DNA from: Cystobasidium ongulense
Taxonomy: Eukaryota; Basidiomycota; Cystobasidiomycetes; Cystobasidiales; Cystobasidiaceae
Assembly (NCBI GenBank): GCA_022835595.1
Contig: BQUP01000002.1
Location: 558,001 to 622,000, forward strand
Reading direction: 5' to 3'
Length of the DNA stretch: 64,000 bases
The notes below the pieces were generated by a model that was not told where the DNA came from, ran no database searches, and saw only the letters and a program-made list of their open reading frames with translations. Made by a program: the position numbers and the translations under genes. Positions 62,561 through 64,000 of this stretch are shown piece by piece. Position 1 is the first letter of the stretch; the number at the start of each line of letters is the position of its first letter.

Positions 62561-63927
62561 ATGGGCAAAAAGAAGAGCGTCCATACGCCAGAGTCTGCTC
62601 TGTTGATGCCCAAGCACCCTGAACTTGCTGAGGTCAGTATCTCATATCTATACACCGATTTGCCGACCAACGAAGATCTGACTTGCGTGTTCTGCTTTCC
62701 ATGGTGCAGGCGTCGACGAGCAAGACTGTACGCCACCAGATGACGGTACCAATTCACAAAATACAGGTATAATCCGCTGATGCCGGCTTGACGTGCAGAA
62801 TATCTTCGATACACATTGCCATATGCTTTCGACTCTTTCATTCTATCGATCCAAGTACCCAGAAGGAGATCACGCGACCGTGCAAGAATTCGTTTCTGCA
62901 TACTTTACGCCCGAACAGACGAATACAGTGGAAGGTCTTGTCGACGTGTATTGCGAGCCACCTTTCGTTGGCTGGAAAGAGTGAGTGGCTCCTGCCAACA
63001 ATGTCGAGGAGTCTCTTACGACGTTCTATACTTTTCAGACTAGCCGACTCTGCATTAAGCGACAAGAGTGCTTGGAAAGGAGTCTCTTACAACTTCGTGA
63101 TGGGCGTACATCCCCACAATGCGAAAGAGTATACAGACGAAGTCGAAGCAATGATACTAGACGCTATGAAGCATGTAAGTCGCCTCAGAGCCTTTGACGT
63201 CAGCATTCTACTAACTGTGTTCCGGCAGCCACTATGCGTAGGCTGGGGCGAGGTAAGACGAACACTTCTGGCCGACACTGGAGCTAGTGCTGATCTAATG
63301 TCCCATATAGATTGGTCTAGACTATCATTACGATCTATCCCCTCGCGATCTGCAACAGGAGGTTCTGAAACGGCAGTTGAAGCACGCGATTGCCCTCGGC
63401 AAGCCTATCACGATACATACTCGAGAAGGTATGTCCTTAACGCCTCTGAACAGACATGTGACAAATCTGATGGATATTACTTAGCCGATGATGACATTTG
63501 GCGCATACTAAGCGAGAACGTGCCGAAAGAGCAAAAACTGCACATTCATTGCTTTACAGACACACCTGAGCTGGCAGCAAAGCTACTTGGACATTTTCCG
63601 AACTGCTTCATTGGCGTAACAGGAGTCGTCACATACGCAACAAATCACAACACGTCTGCCGTGATTCGAAATCTGGCCTCAGCATCGTCAGAAAAGACGT
63701 CTGCAGTGTTGCGACTATTGCTAGAAACGGATTCGCCCTATATGACACCAAATAACCTGCCGGTGAAAGAGATCGGTATCAAGAACGCTAGAAGTCTAGC
63801 GACGTGTCATTCTGCTATGATTCCGTATACCGCTCAATTTGTAGCGGAGCAGGCTGGCAATGGATGGACAACTGAAGAAGTCTTGAGTGTGTGTAGAGAG
63901 AACGCTAAGAAGATGTATGGGGTCTAA
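62561..63927 (+). CDS. TatD-family metal-dependent hydrolase (Scn1-like)
   Basis: Seven exons (62561-62632, 62710-62766, 62799-62980, 63039-63174, 63229-63252, 63311-63428, 63485-63927) give 343 aa. Metal-site motifs are intact: FDTHCHM near residue 46, GVHPHN, GEIGLDYHYDLSP (completed across exons 5/6), ITIHTREA, HIHCFTD and LETDSPYM. This matches TatD-type nucleases or phosphoesterases, more specifically the longer fungal branch that includes S. pombe Scn1. Exon 5 is only 24 nt. The basic N-terminus (MGKKKS) has no targeting signal I can name. The substrate is not known from sequence. Confidence 0.9.
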
Positions 63928-64000
63928 GATGCGCAATATGAACAAGTATCGAGCAGTCGTGGGCGCTCGCATAGGCGGGTAGGGTAGCATCTACGCGGTA

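Overview
The window is nuclear DNA of a filamentous or yeast-like fungus, most likely a basidiomycete. Its genes encode standard fungal proteins (Dam1/DASH subunit Dad2, Bck1-type MAPKKK, Mss51, Dsc3, Pfa4-type acyltransferase, Usb1). They are split by many short introns of roughly 50-150 nt, with GTRNGT donors and CAG/TAG acceptors, at 2 to 13 exons per gene. Base composition looks close to balanced and the genes are fairly closely packed. I cannot name the species. No transposon, virus-like element, CRISPR array or rRNA was seen.

Layout, left to right: a partial secreted cysteine-rich EGF/furin-repeat protein (-, 1-1962); DAD2 (-) divergent from the mRNA cap methyltransferase ABD1 (+); an extended SDR epimerase (+); an RPA34-like RNA polymerase I subunit (+); a 1.06 kb convergent gap; a 1,030-aa disordered protein with an Ecl1-like zinc knuckle (-); a 1.7 kb gap with palindromes; the cell-wall-integrity MAPKKK BCK1 (-, 1,861 aa); a 1,814-aa protein of unknown function (-); choline kinase (+); an atypical SDR (-); a tRNA-Leu(UAA) gene (-); a DHHC palmitoyltransferase (+); an NRAMP metal transporter (-) divergent from USB1 (+); a CTR copper transporter (-) divergent from MSS51 (+); DSC3 (-) divergent across 1.9 kb from an MFS anion transporter (+); RIF1 (+, 2,234 aa); mitochondrial glycine decarboxylase GCV2 (+); and histidinol phosphatase HIS2 (-) divergent from a TatD-type metal hydrolase (+). 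Exon chains were built by hand. For every complete gene the spliced length is divisible by three and the frame is continuous.

The most surprising item is the tRNA-Leu(UAA) gene at 33102-33244. It folds perfectly only if a 62-nt segment inside the D loop is removed. That segment is not at the canonical 37/38 tRNA intron site, and it looks like a spliceosomal intron (GTAAGT donor, CTTAC branch site, CAG acceptor). Other points of interest are two stop-free 66-nt introns in unrelated genes, several 13-21 nt microexons, and a RIF1 with candidate PP1-docking SILK/RVxF motifs and a C-terminal series of ETQ(V) motifs.

Functionally the window is a mix of housekeeping genes. Copper import (CTR) and a COX1 translation factor (MSS51) share a promoter region, and an NRAMP transporter lies about 2 kb from CTR, so metal supply and respiration are loosely grouped. 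Nothing else suggests a gene cluster.
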